DNA of 64,000 nucleotides from Amycolatopsis sp. NBC_01480 (GCF_036227205.1 NZ_CP109442.1:4402001-4466000); one strand, 5' to 3'. Shown: positions 16,175 to 25,410, numbered from the stretch's first letter. The notes: generated from the letters alone by a model not told the origin. Program-made: numbers and translations.

Positions 16175-19100
16175 GTGAACGGGCGGAGAACGGCGCAGGG
16201 GCAGGCGCGGCTGGTGCGCCCGCCGGTCGTCGGCGCGCCTTCGTTCACCTGGGACGCGGGCGCGCGAAAGGTCCTCTCGGCCCCGGCCGGTTTCGTGCGG
16301 GTGCTCGGCGGGCCGGGCACCGGGAAGACCTCGCTGCTCGCTTCCGCGGCGGCGCGGCGCATCGCCGACGGCGCGGACCCCGAGAGCGTGCTCGTGCTGA
16401 CCACTTCGCGTAAGGCCGCGGACACGCTGCGGGCCGACATCACCCGGCGCCTCACCGCCGACCCCGACCAGGCGTCGCCGTTGCCGCGCACGGTGAGTGA
16501 ACCGCTGGTGCGCACAGTGCACTCGTACGCGTTCTCCCTGCTACGCCTGGAGGCGCGCGCCGAAGAGCTGCCCGCGCCCCGCCTGCTGGCCGGCGCCGAG
16601 CAGGACGTCGTCGTGCGCGAGCTGCTCGAAGGAGACCTGGAATCGGGCGCGCTCGACTGGCCCGAGCAGCTGCGCCCGGCGCTGGTCGTGCCCGGGTTCG
16701 CCGAGGAGCTGCGCGACCTGCTGATGCGCGCGGCCGAACGCGGCCTCGGCCCCGAAGACCTCGAAGAGCTGGGAGGCCGCAAGGACCGTGAGGAGTGGGT
16801 GGCCGCCGGGCGGTTCTGGGCGCAGTACGAGGAGGTCACGCAGCTGCAGGGAGTGGGCGGCAACGCGCTCGGCGTCCGCAGCGCGCCGGCGCTCGACGCG
16901 GCCGAGCTGGTCACGTCCGCGCTGCTCGCGCTTGAGGACGACGACGAGCTGCGAGACCGTGAGCGCGCCCGCGTGCGGCACTTGTTCGTCGACGACGCGC
17001 ACCACCTCGACCCGCTGCAGAGCCAGCTGATCCGGCTGATCGGGCACACCGCGGCCGAGTTCGTGGTGGCCGGGGACCCGGACCAGTCCGTGTTCTCCTT
17101 CCGCGGCGCCGACCCGAGCCTTTTCGCCGACGCGGACACCGACGGGGACCGGACGGTCATGTTGACCACCTCGCACCGGCTCGCCCCGACCGTGCGCGAG
17201 GCCGTGAACAGGCTCGGCGCCACGCTGCCCGGTGCGTCCCAGCATCGGAAACTCGTGACACCGCAAGGAAAACGCGGTGGCAAGGTGCGCGTGCGGCTGA
17301 TGCCGACGCCGGCCGCGGAGGCCAGCTGGATCGCCGACCAGCTCCGCCGCGCCCACCTCGTCGACGGGGTGCCGTGGACCGAGATGGCCGTGCTGGTGCG
17401 CTCGCCCGCGCGGACTTTCCTGGTGCTGCAACGGGCTCTGCGTGCCGCGGGGGTGCCGATCGGCTCGGCGACCGAGGAGCTGCCGCTGGCCCGGCACTCC
17501 GCCGTGCGGCCCTTGCTGGCCGTGCTGCGGATCGCCGCCGAGCCGGAGCTGCTGGACGTCGACCTCGCCGAAATGCTGCTCTCGTCCGCGCTCGGCGGTG
17601 CGGACCCGCTGGCGCTGCGGCGGCTGCGACGCGGCCTACGCCGGCTGGAGCTGGCCGGCGGCGGGCAGCGCTCCAGCGACGAACTGCTCGTGGAAGCCTT
17701 GCGCGGCGGCGACATCCTGGCCGGGCTCGCCGACGCGGAGGCGCTGCCCGTACGCCGGGTCGGCTCGCTGCTGAGCGTCACGAACCAGGCGGTGCAACGC
17801 GGCGACGGCGTCGAGCAGGTGCTGTGGGAGCTGTGGCAGGCCAGCGGTCTGCAGGAACGGTTGCTGCGCATGGTCGAGCGCGGCGGTTCGCTGGGCGCGC
17901 AGGCCGACCGCGACCTCGACGCCGTGGTCGCGCTGTTCGACTCGGCCGGTCGGTATGTCGACCGGCTGCCGCGGGCGAGCGTCGCGGCGTTCGCCGACTA
18001 CCTGTCCTCACAGAACATCGCGGGTGACACGCTCGCGCCCGCCGCGATCCCGGGCGACGGCGTCTCGCTGCTCACCGCGCACGCCTCGGCCGGTCGCGAG
18101 TGGACAGTGGTCGCGGTCGCCGGTGTGCAGGAGGGCGCGTGGCCGGACCTGCGGTTGCGCGGATCCCTGCTGGGCGTGGAACGGCTCGTCGACCTGCTGT
18201 CCGGAGTGGACGACAACGACAAGGTCTCCGCCATCGCGCCGATCCTCGCCGAGGAGCGGCGGCTGTTCTACCTGGCCGCCAGCCGCGCGCGCCGGACGCT
18301 GCTGGTCACCGCGGTCGCGGGGGAGGACGAGCAGCCCTCGCGCTTCCTCGACGACCTGGAGGAGAACGGCGCCGACGACGGCGCGCTCGACTCGCGGATG
18401 AAGCCGGCCGGCCGCTCGCTGGTGCTGGCCGAGCTGGTCGGCGAGCTGCGCGAGGTGGTCTGCGACGACAAGTCGGAACCCGGCCGCCGGGCCCGCGCGG
18501 CCAAGCAGCTGGCGCGGCTGGCGAACGCCGGGGTGCCCGGCGCGCACCCGAGCACCTGGTACGGCCTGCTGCCGCCGTCCACCGACCGGCCGGTGCACGG
18601 GCCCGGCGACCTGATGCGGATCTCACCGTCCACAGTGGAAATCCTGGTGAAGTGCCCGCTGCGCTGGCTGATCGAGCGCCACGGCGGCAGCGACCCGGCG
18701 CAGCTCGCCGCCGTCACCGGCACGCTGGTGCACGGCCTCGCGCAGGCCGTCGCGGGCGGCAGCACCGAGGACCAGATCCAGGCGGCGCTCGACGACGCGT
18801 GGGTGCGCGTGGACGCCGGCGCCCCGTGGTTCTCCCGCCGCGAGCGCGGCCGGGTGGAGAAGATGCTGCGCAACTTCGTCACCTGGCTGGAGACCAGCCG
18901 CCGGGAGCTGATCGAGGCCGGGGTCGAGCAGGACATCGAGGTCGAGCTGCCGATGGGCGACGACGAGGTGCGGGTGATGCTGCGCGGGCGCGTCGACCGG
19001 GTCGAGCTGGACAAGGACGGCCGGCCGGTGATCGTCGACATCAAGACCGGCAAGGTGCCCGTGTCCGCCGCCGACGCCGAGCAGCACCCGCAGCTCGCCG

Positions 19101-19387
19101 CGTACCAGCTGGCTGTGCTGCTCGGCGCGATCGAAGGCAAGAACACGCCCGGCGGCGCGCGGCTGGTGTACGTCGCGAAGTCCAACAAGCAGACCGGCTC
19201 GACCCAGCGCGACCAGCTGCCGCTCGACGAGGACGGCGGCAAGCAGTGGCTCGAGCTGGTGCGCTCGGCGGCGAACGCCGCGGCCGGGCCGGACTACCAG
19301 GCCAGCGAGAACCCGGACTGCGACCGCTGCCCGGCGCGCGGCTGCTGCCCGCTGCGCCCGGAGGGCCGGCAGGTGACCGGACCGTGA
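16175..19387 (+). CDS. adnA: AdnA subunit of the AdnAB helicase-nuclease
   Basis: About 1070 aa. A UvrD-like motor has Walker A GGPGTGKTS near residue 46, DDAHH as Walker B and GDPDQSVFSFRGADP as motif III. A C-terminal PD-(D/E)XK nuclease has GRVDRVELDKDGRPVIVDIKTGK near residues 940-960. C826 (KCPLRW) plus CDRCPARGCC near residues 1048-1055 give the C...CxxCx5C pattern of the iron-sulphur staple of AddB/Cas4 nucleases. AdnAB resects double-strand breaks for recombination in actinomycetes, replacing RecBCD/AddAB. The GTG at 16175 begins VNGRRTAQG; the frame is open much further upstream, but that part is antisense to the ATL gene. The adnB start overlaps its stop. Confidence 0.92.
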   Translation: MNGRRTAQGQARLVRPPVVGAPSFTWDAGARKVLSAPAGFVRVLGGPGTGKTSLLASAAARRIADGADPESVLVLTTSRKAADTLRADITRRLTADPDQASPLPRTVSEPLVRTVHSYAFSLLRLEARAEELPAPRLLAGAEQDVVVRELLEGDLESGALDWPEQLRPALVVPGFAEELRDLLMRAAERGLGPEDLEELGGRKDREEWVAAGRFWAQYEEVTQLQGVGGNALGVRSAPALDAAELVTSALLALEDDDELRDRERARVRHLFVDDAHHLDPLQSQLIRLIGHTAAEFVVAGDPDQSVFSFRGADPSLFADADTDGDRTVMLTTSHRLAPTVREAVNRLGATLPGASQHRKLVTPQGKRGGKVRVRLMPTPAAEASWIADQLRRAHLVDGVPWTEMAVLVRSPARTFLVLQRALRAAGVPIGSATEELPLARHSAVRPLLAVLRIAAEPELLDVDLAEMLLSSALGGADPLALRRLRRGLRRLELAGGGQRSSDELLVEALRGGDILAGLADAEALPVRRVGSLLSVTNQAVQRGDGVEQVLWELWQASGLQERLLRMVERGGSLGAQADRDLDAVVALFDSAGRYVDRLPRASVAAFADYLSSQNIAGDTLAPAAIPGDGVSLLTAHASAGREWTVVAVAGVQEGAWPDLRLRGSLLGVERLVDLLSGVDDNDKVSAIAPILAEERRLFYLAASRARRTLLVTAVAGEDEQPSRFLDDLEENGADDGALDSRMKPAGRSLVLAELVGELREVVCDDKSEPGRRARAAKQLARLANAGVPGAHPSTWYGLLPPSTDRPVHGPGDLMRISPSTVEILVKCPLRWLIERHGGSDPAQLAAVTGTLVHGLAQAVAGGSTEDQIQAALDDAWVRVDAGAPWFSRRERGRVEKMLRNFVTWLETSRRELIEAGVEQDIEVELPMGDDEVRVMLRGRVDRVELDKDGRPVIVDIKTGKVPVSAADAEQHPQLAAYQLAVLLGAIEGKNTPGGARLVYVAKSNKQTGSTQRDQLPLDEDGGKQWLELVRSAANAAAGPDYQASENPDCDRCPARGCCPLRPEGRQVTGP

Positions 19388-22300
19388 GCCCATTGCTTAT
19401 TGCGAACCCGGTGGAGCCGGCGGAAATCGCCGACGCGCTGGGCCTGCACCGTCCGACGCCGGAGCAGGCGACCGTGATCGCGTCGCCGGTGGAGCCGTCG
19501 CTGGTGGTCGCGGGCGCCGGCGCGGGCAAGACCGAGACGATGGCCGCGCGGGTGGTCTGGCTGGTGACCAACGGGATCGTCAGCCCGGAACGCGTGCTGG
19601 GCCTGACGTTCACGCGCAAGGCCGCGCGGCAGCTCGGCGAGCGCGTGCGGGCGCGGCTGCGGCGGCTGGCCGGGTCCGGGCTGCTGGAACGGCTCGACCC
19701 GACGGGCGGGCTGCGCGCCACCGTCGTCGCCGGTGAGCCGACGGTGCTGACCTACCACGCGTACGCGGGCCGCCTGCTGAGCGAGCACGGGCTGCGGCTG
19801 CCGGTGCAGCCCGGCGTGCGGCTGCTTTCGGAGACGTCCTCGTGGCAGCTGGCCCATCGGGTTGTGTCTACATGGGACAACGACCTGGAGACCGACCGGG
19901 TGCCCTCCTCGGTCACCGCGCAGCTGCTCGCGCTGGCCGGGGAGCTGGGCGAGCACCTGGTGTCCACCGAGCGGCTGGGCGAGTACACCTCGTGGCTGTG
20001 CGAGGTGATCGAGAACGCGCCGCGCGCGAAGGGCCAGCGGGCCTCGCTGCCGGTGAAGCTCATGGAAGTCATGGCGGCGCAACGGTTCCGTCTCGAGCTG
20101 CTGCCGCTCGTCGAGGCGTACCACCGGCGTAAACGGGCCGAAGGCGCGCTCGACTTCGCCGACCAGATGTCCCTGGCGGCGCAGCTCGCCGACCACTACC
20201 CGGCGGTGGTGACCGGCGAGCGGGAGCGGTACGGCGCCGTGCTGCTCGACGAGTACCAGGACACCGGCCACGCCCAGCGCGTGCTGCTGCGGTCGTTGTT
20301 CGGCGGCGGTGGGCACCAGCCGATGCCGGTCACCGCGGTCGGCGACCCGGCGCAGGCGATCTACGGCTGGCGCGGGGCGAGCGCGGCCAACCTGCCGCGG
20401 TTCACCACGGACTTTCCCCGGCACAGCGGGGAAAGACTGGAGCCCGCGCACGAATTCGGGCTGCTGACCAGCTTCCGGAACCCGCCCGAGATCCTGGAGC
20501 TGGCCAACGCCGTGGCCGAGCCGCTACGGGCGCGCGGGCTGGGCGTGGAACGGCTGCGGGCACGCGAGGGCGCCGGGCCGGCGGACATCGCCGTCTCGCT
20601 GCAGCCGGACGTGCGCGCCGAACGCGAGTGGGTCGCGGACGCGCTGGCCCGCCGCTGGTTCGCGGAAAAAGAGGAGTCCGGCAAGCCGCCGACGGCCGCG
20701 GTGCTGGTGCGCCGCCGCGCGGACATGGCGCCGATCGCGAGCGAGCTGCGGATGCGCGGGCTGCCCGTGGAGGTCGTCGGCCTCGGCGGGCTGCTGGACG
20801 AGCCGGAGGTCGCCGACCTGGTCAGCACGCTCCGGGTGCTGGCCGACCCGCTCGCGGGCAGCGCCGCCGCCCGGCTGCTGACCGGTGCGCGCTGGCGGCT
20901 CGCGGCGGCGGACCTCGCGGCGTTGTGGCGGCGGGCCAATGAGCTTTCGTCGCCGGTGCCGTCCGGTGGCTCCGGTTCCGGCGAAGAGCCGACGCTGGTC
21001 ATGGAACGCGCCGAGCAGGCGGGTCTGATCGACGCCGTCGACGAACCGGGCTCACCCGAGCGTTACTCCGAGGACGGGTATCGGCGGATCCGGCGCGTCG
21101 GTGCCGAGCTGGCGGCCTTGCGACGGCGGCTGGACCAGTCGCTGCCCGAGCTGGTGGCCGACGTCGAGCGGACGCTGCTGCTGGACGTCGAGTCGCTGGC
21201 CCGGCCGGGCTCGGCGGGGCGGGCGCACCTGGACGCGTTCGCCGAGGTCGTCACCGACTACGCGGAGACGGCGCCGACCGCCACCCTGCTGTCCTTTGTG
21301 GACTACCTGAACACGGCCGCGCACGCGGAGGACGGCCTGACGCCCGGCGAGGTCGAGGTGGCGCCGGACCGCGTGCAGGTGCTCACCGTCCACTCGGCGA
21401 AGGGGCTGGAGTGGGAGGTCGTCGCCGTTCCGCACCTGGTGGCCGACGTGTTCCCGAGCAAACGGCGCTCGTCCTCCTGGCTGCGGACCTCGACGGCGCT
21501 GCCCGCGATCCTGCGCGGCGACTCGGCGGACCTGCCGGAGCTGCGCGTCTCGGAAGGCTTTGACCGCAAGGAAGTCCAGGAAGCGCTTGAGCTGCACGAG
21601 GAGGGCTTCGCCGAGCGGGAGGCCGACGAGGAGCGGCGGCTCTGTTATGTCGCGCTGACTCGCTCCGAGCGCGCGCTGATCGTTTCCGGGCATTGGTGGA
21701 ACGAGAGCAGTACCCGGCCCAAGGGGCCTTCGGTGTTCCTGACCGACATCGCGGAGGTGTTGCGCGCTGCCGACCCGCCGATCGGCTCGCTCGCGTCGTG
21801 GGCCGAGGAGCCGGCCGCGGACGAGGAGAACCCGCTGGTCGCGGACTCCCGGACCGGCCGCTGGCCGCTGGACCCGCTGGGCGACCGGCGGACCGGGGTG
21901 TCGACGGGGGTGGAGCTGGTCTTCGCGGAGATGGCCGCCGCGCCGCCGGAGCCGGACCCGGCCGCTCCCGTCGAGAAGGTCGAAACCCCGGTTGAAACGG
22001 CGGCGGACTCGGATGAAGAGTGGCCGCTGCCGCCAGAACCAGAGGAATTCGAGGACTCCTTCGCCGACGAGGAACCGTTCGAAGAGTCCGAAGAGGACCC
22101 TTCCGACGAGGTCGACCCGGAGGACCCGGACGGCTGGGCTTCGGACACCGACGTCCTGCTCGCCGAGCGCGCGCGGGCCCGGGCCACCGTGGACCGCGTG
22201 GTGCTCCCGTCGCAGCTGTCGGTGAGCCAGCTGGTGGAGCTGGCGGCCGACGCGGACGGGCTCGCGCAACGGCTGCGTCGCCCGCTTCCGTTGCCGCCCA

Positions 22301-22800
22301 ACAGTTTCGCGCGCCGCGGCACGGCCTTCCACGGCTGGCTGGAGCAGCGCTTCTCCGGCGACCGACTGCTGGAGATCGACGACCTGCCCGGCGCCGCCGA
22401 CTTCGGCGAGGCCCCGGACAGCGACTTCGAGGAGTTGCAGGAAGCCTTCGAACGCAGCGAGTGGGCCGAGCGCGTACCGCTGGCCGTCGAGATCCCGTTC
22501 TCGGCCGACGTCGAGGGCATCACCGTCCGCGGCCGGATGGACGCCGTGTATGCCGACGCCGACGGCGGGTGGACTGTGGTCGACTGGAAGACCGGCGGCG
22601 TGCCGTCCGCCGAGCGGCTGCCCGCGCTCGCCGTGCAGCTGGCCGCATACCGGCTCGCCTGGGCGGCGCTCAAGGGCGTGCCGGTCGAACGCGTGCGCGC
22701 GGCGTTCCACTACGTCCGCCCCGGCCACACGCTGCGCCCGGCGGACCTGCTGGACGCGGAAGGCCTGCGTGACCTGCTGCGAAACGTGCCCTCGGAGTAG
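19384..22800 (+). CDS. adnB: AdnB subunit of the AdnAB helicase-nuclease
   Basis: 1138 aa, starting at the GTG overlapping the adnA stop. The UvrD-type motor has Walker A GAGAGKTE near residue 44, LLDEYQDT as Walker B, GDPAQAIYGWRGAS and VHSAKGLEWEVV. A nuclease domain at the C-terminus has GRMDAVYADADGGWTVVDWKTGG near residues 1050-1070. Unlike AdnA it has no cysteine staple, as known for the family. Between motor and nuclease, roughly residues 860-925, lies a strongly acidic low-complexity linker (runs of E and D). The length is a little above the mycobacterial protein, which this linker can explain. Confidence 0.93.
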   Translation: MSPLLIANPVEPAEIADALGLHRPTPEQATVIASPVEPSLVVAGAGAGKTETMAARVVWLVTNGIVSPERVLGLTFTRKAARQLGERVRARLRRLAGSGLLERLDPTGGLRATVVAGEPTVLTYHAYAGRLLSEHGLRLPVQPGVRLLSETSSWQLAHRVVSTWDNDLETDRVPSSVTAQLLALAGELGEHLVSTERLGEYTSWLCEVIENAPRAKGQRASLPVKLMEVMAAQRFRLELLPLVEAYHRRKRAEGALDFADQMSLAAQLADHYPAVVTGERERYGAVLLDEYQDTGHAQRVLLRSLFGGGGHQPMPVTAVGDPAQAIYGWRGASAANLPRFTTDFPRHSGERLEPAHEFGLLTSFRNPPEILELANAVAEPLRARGLGVERLRAREGAGPADIAVSLQPDVRAEREWVADALARRWFAEKEESGKPPTAAVLVRRRADMAPIASELRMRGLPVEVVGLGGLLDEPEVADLVSTLRVLADPLAGSAAARLLTGARWRLAAADLAALWRRANELSSPVPSGGSGSGEEPTLVMERAEQAGLIDAVDEPGSPERYSEDGYRRIRRVGAELAALRRRLDQSLPELVADVERTLLLDVESLARPGSAGRAHLDAFAEVVTDYAETAPTATLLSFVDYLNTAAHAEDGLTPGEVEVAPDRVQVLTVHSAKGLEWEVVAVPHLVADVFPSKRRSSSWLRTSTALPAILRGDSADLPELRVSEGFDRKEVQEALELHEEGFAEREADEERRLCYVALTRSERALIVSGHWWNESSTRPKGPSVFLTDIAEVLRAADPPIGSLASWAEEPAADEENPLVADSRTGRWPLDPLGDRRTGVSTGVELVFAEMAAAPPEPDPAAPVEKVETPVETAADSDEEWPLPPEPEEFEDSFADEEPFEESEEDPSDEVDPEDPDGWASDTDVLLAERARARATVDRVVLPSQLSVSQLVELAADADGLAQRLRRPLPLPPNSFARRGTAFHGWLEQRFSGDRLLEIDDLPGAADFGEAPDSDFEELQEAFERSEWAERVPLAVEIPFSADVEGITVRGRMDAVYADADGGWTVVDWKTGGVPSAERLPALAVQLAAYRLAWAALKGVPVERVRAAFHYVRPGHTLRPADLLDAEGLRDLLRNVPSE

Positions 22801-22810
22801 CCCGCAGGCT

Positions 22811-22816
22811 TATCCT
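22811..22816 (+). promoter_or_regulatory. -10 element of a leaderless promoter for the VOC gene
   Basis: TATCCT ends 6 nt before GTG 22823, directly after the adnB stop, so the VOC gene can be transcribed independently of adnAB. Confidence 0.55.
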
Positions 22817-22822
22817 GGCGGC

Positions 22823-23173
22823 GTGATCAATGGTGGGCACGTCATCGTCTACAGCCGCGACGCGGAAGCGGACCGGGCCTTCTTCCGGGACGTGCTGGAG
22901 TTCCCGCATGTCGACGCGGGCGGCGGCTGGCTGATCTTCAAGCTTCCGCCGAGCGAGGTCGCGGTGCATCCCGCGGAGGGCCCGGAGACGCACGAGTTCT
23001 ACCTGATGTGCGACGACGTAGACGCGACCGTGGCCGATTTGAGCGCGAAAGGCGTCGAGTTCACGCAGCCGGTCACCAACGCGGGCTGGGGACGGCTGAC
23101 CAGGTTGCGCCTGCCGGGTGGCGGCGAGGTGGGCCTGTACGAACCCCGCCACGAGCGCGCCACGGAGCTGTAA
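22823..23173 (+). CDS. VOC (glyoxalase/bleomycin-resistance fold) protein
   Basis: A 116-aa single-domain vicinal-oxygen-chelate protein with two beta-alpha-beta modules (GGHVIVYSRDAEADRAFFRDVLEF ... THEFYLMCDDVDATVADLSAKGVEF ... LRLPGGGEVGLYEPRH). Candidate metal ligands are the early H and the late E of LYEP. The substrate is unknown; family members include dioxygenases, epimerases and drug-binding proteins. The GTG start is set by the leaderless -10. It converges on the DoxX gene with 27 bp between stops and no hairpin. Confidence 0.85.
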   Translation: MINGGHVIVYSRDAEADRAFFRDVLEFPHVDAGGGWLIFKLPPSEVAVHPAEGPETHEFYLMCDDVDATVADLSAKGVEFTQPVTNAGWGRLTRLRLPGGGEVGLYEPRHERATEL

Positions 23174-23200
23174 AGGCGTCCAGCCACAACGAGTTCGGGC

Positions 23201-23584
23201 TCAGCCGCGGTCGCGGACCGTCAGCGCCCACCGGACCAGCGGCCACTGCACCGGCAGCCGCAGCCAGGCGATGGCGCGGTCGCGGGCCGGGCGGCCGAGC
23301 CGCTGGCAGTCGAGCGCCATCTTCACGTTGCCCGGGAACACCCCGACGAACAGCAGCGCCGCCGCGAGCCCGCCGAGCCGCCGGGTGCGCGGAGCGACGA
23401 TGCTCGCCGCCACGCCCAGCTCGGCGACCCCTGAGCCGTACGTCCAGGCGCGGCGCGAGCCCGGCAGCTCCTTCGGGACCAGCGCGTCGAACGGCTTCGG
23501 GCGCAGGAAGTGCAGGGCGCCGGACGTCGCGAGCAGGCCGGCGAGGAGGTAGGCGGCCCGCTGTGAACCACGGGAGTCGGGCAT
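23201..23584 (-). CDS. DoxX-family small membrane protein
   Basis: 127 aa with about four hydrophobic segments (AAYLLAGLLATSGALHFL; YGSGVAELGVAASIV; LGGLAAALLFVGVFPGNVKMAL; a weaker one near the end). The GNVKMAL motif and GALHFLRPKPFD are typical of DoxX-like proteins. DoxX members have been linked to thiosulphate:quinone oxidation in archaea and to oxidative-stress complexes in mycobacteria, but no activity can be read here. ATG 23584 is preceded by CAGGGT with a 6-nt gap, possibly another leaderless start. Confidence 0.75.
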   Translation of the reverse strand: MPDSRGSQRAAYLLAGLLATSGALHFLRPKPFDALVPKELPGSRRAWTYGSGVAELGVAASIVAPRTRRLGGLAAALLFVGVFPGNVKMALDCQRLGRPARDRAIAWLRLPVQWPLVRWALTVRDRG

Positions 23585-23633
23585 GTGCTCACCCTGCCAC
23601 AGCGACGGGTGTGCAGCGGGTGACCTTGAGCTA

Positions 23634-23674
23634 GGCTCCCCGACGTGAGTGACGCCGAACACCCGCGGGGAGCC
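23634..23674 (+). promoter_or_regulatory. Inverted repeat just upstream of the K+ channel gene
   Basis: GGCTCCCCG (23634-23642) and CGGGGAGCC (23666-23674) are perfect 9-bp inverted repeats. The right arm contains GGGGAG, the likely ribosome site 7 nt before ATG 23680. If the left arm is transcribed the hairpin would hide that site; otherwise it is an operator. A possible -10 TAGGCT at 23632-23637 overlaps the left arm and favours the operator reading. Confidence 0.45.
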
Positions 23675-23679
23675 GGTGC

Positions 23680-24762
23680 ATGAAGGCCCTCAAACGGCTA
23701 CCGCTGAACGTCCGGCTGAACGACCGCCCCGATCACGAGCTCGTCGGCGTGATCCGGATGCCGGAACTGACCGTCAGCCCGATGCGCTCGATCGTCAAGC
23801 GGGTCATCGGCGCGCTGCTGGCGCTGCTGGCGACGGTGCTGATCGTGTACGCCGACCGCGGCGGCTACCGCGACGTCAACGGGGACGGCGTCTCGTTCCT
23901 GGACGCCATCTACTACTCCACCGTCTCGCTTTCGACCACCGGCTACGGCGACATCGCGCCGGCCTCGGCGACGGCGCGGCTGGTCAACATCGTGATCATC
24001 ACCCCGCTGCGGGTGCTGTTCCTCATCGTCCTCGTCGGCACCACGCTGGAAGTGCTCACCGAGCGCTCCCGGCAGGCATTCAAGATCCAGAAGTGGAGGA
24101 CGAAGGTGCGCGACCACACCGTCGTCGTCGGGTTCGGCACCAAGGGCCGGTCGGCCGTCAACGCGCTGCTCGGCGACGAGGAGGTCCAGCCGAGCCGGAT
24201 CGTGGTGGTCGACACCGACCAGCAGGCGCTGGACGCGGCGAGCGCCCTCGGCCTGGTCACCGTGCACGGCTCCGCGACCCGCGCGGACGTGCTGCGGGTG
24301 GCGGGCGTGCAGCACGCGCGGGCCGTGGTGGTCGCGCCGAACCGTGACGACACCGCCGTGCTCGTCACGCTGACCGCGCGTGAACTGGCGCCGAAGTCGC
24401 ACATCGTGGCGTCGGTGCGGGAGGCGGAGAACGTCCACCTGCTCAAGCAGTCCGGGGCCAGCCAGGTGGTGGTGTCCAGCGAGACCGCGGGACGGCTGCT
24501 CGGCCTGGCCACGTCCACCCCGCTGGTGGTGGACATGGTCGAAGACCTGCTGACACCGGAATCGGGCCTGGCCATCGCGGAGCGCGCGGTGGAGCCGTCC
24601 GAGGAGGGCGGCTCGCCGCGGCACCTGCCGGACATCGTGCTCGGCGTGGTCCGCGACGGCGTGCTCTACCGCGTGGACGCCCCGCAGTCCGACGCCATCG
24701 AGCCCGGCGACAGGCTGCTGTACGTCAAGAAGGTCACCCAGTCCGACAAGGTCGAACGCTAA
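23680..24762 (+). CDS. Two-TM potassium channel with RCK (TrkA-N/TrkA-C) domain
   Basis: A 360-aa protein. TM1 is near residues 40-62 (RVIGALLALLATVLIVYA), the pore helix and selectivity filter STTGYGD near residues 85-91, and TM2 near residues 105-125. A cytoplasmic Rossmann RCK domain follows (VVVGFGTKGRSAV near 148; VVVDTDQQALDAA) and then TrkA-C. It would form a tetrameric K+ channel gated by nucleotide or ions bound to the RCK ring. It matches Rv3200c, which also follows AdnAB. ATG 23680 follows the GGGGAG in the inverted repeat. Confidence 0.92.
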   Translation: MKALKRLPLNVRLNDRPDHELVGVIRMPELTVSPMRSIVKRVIGALLALLATVLIVYADRGGYRDVNGDGVSFLDAIYYSTVSLSTTGYGDIAPASATARLVNIVIITPLRVLFLIVLVGTTLEVLTERSRQAFKIQKWRTKVRDHTVVVGFGTKGRSAVNALLGDEEVQPSRIVVVDTDQQALDAASALGLVTVHGSATRADVLRVAGVQHARAVVVAPNRDDTAVLVTLTARELAPKSHIVASVREAENVHLLKQSGASQVVVSSETAGRLLGLATSTPLVVDMVEDLLTPESGLAIAERAVEPSEEGGSPRHLPDIVLGVVRDGVLYRVDAPQSDAIEPGDRLLYVKKVTQSDKVER

Positions 24763-24845
24763 GGTCCGCAGGCCCGCGCGGGGTCACCCGGGGCCAGGCG
24801 TCACCTTCACTGGGTTTTGCCCGGGGTATCTGGAACCATGGCGGC

Positions 24846-25316
24846 GTGCTGTCTTCCGACCCGGCGAGAAAGACCTCCCTGCAGCGGTGGCTGCAGGTGG
24901 GCATCCCCACGGCCGCCGGTGTGCTCGTGGTCGTGCTGGCCTGGTTCGCCGGGCCCGGCCTGTTCGGCATCACCGTCAACGACGGGGGAGTGCCCACCCC
25001 GGCGGAGGTCACCAAGCCGGCGGCCTGCTCGGCCGCGAACCCGGTGGAGACGGTCAAGTTCACCCTCGGCGGCAAGCCGCGCGAGGGCACGTTGAACGCC
25101 TGCGGTCACGCCCAGGGCGACCACGTCGAGGTCGGCGTCCCCTCGGACGCCCCCGCCGACGGCCCGATCACCCTCCGCGCGTCCGACACCTCGGCCGGCG
25201 CCCAGGACCTGCGCGGCCCGATCGCGCTGGTGCTGCTGGTTTTCGCCTGCTTCGCGGGCGGGATGTACGCGTTCCTGGTGATCAAGGGACCCGGCCGGCT
25301 GGCCCTGCTCAGCTGA
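24846..25316 (+). CDS. Hypothetical two-TM membrane protein
   Basis: 156 aa. One hydrophobic segment lies near residues 17-40 (VGIPTAAGVLVVVLAWFAGPGLF) and one near the C-terminus (IALVLLVFACFAGGMYAFLVI). The domain of about 85 residues between them, presumably extracytoplasmic, has two cysteines (PAACSAAN and LNACGHAQG) that could form a disulphide. No family was recognised. The start is uncertain: GTG 24846 has only a weak ribosome site, while a TATCTG lies 6 nt before an out-of-frame ATG at 24838. Confidence 0.7.
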   Translation: MLSSDPARKTSLQRWLQVGIPTAAGVLVVVLAWFAGPGLFGITVNDGGVPTPAEVTKPAACSAANPVETVKFTLGGKPREGTLNACGHAQGDHVEVGVPSDAPADGPITLRASDTSAGAQDLRGPIALVLLVFACFAGGMYAFLVIKGPGRLALLS

Positions 25317-25357
25317 CCTGCCCGCTCGCTCGCCCGGCTGCCCGGCCGGTTCGGTTG

Positions 25358-25410
25358 CGCCCCAATGTGGCGTTGGTTGCGTTCAACGCACCCAATGTGG
25401 CATTGGGGCG
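25358..25410. repeat. Nested palindromic repeat (family C) between convergent genes
   Basis: Outer arms CGCCCCAATG (25358-25367) and CATTGGGGCG (25401-25410) are perfect inverted repeats; inner GCGTTG (25370-25375) and CAACGC (25384-25389) pair as well. The 14 bases CCCAATGTGGCGTT (25361) recur with one change at 25391, so the element is also a direct repeat. It sits in the 149 bp between the membrane protein gene and the convergent peptidase gene, which otherwise holds only low-complexity GC-rich sequence. Probably a bidirectional terminator or dispersed repeat. Confidence 0.7.

Noticed and set aside
24838..25095. ATG 24838 with a 6-nt gap to TATCTG, opening a 86-codon frame
   Set aside because: The product is Arg/Pro/Ser/Cys-rich shadow sequence, while the frame from 24846 gives a coherent two-TM protein. 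The promoter-like hexamer may still mark transcription of that gene.
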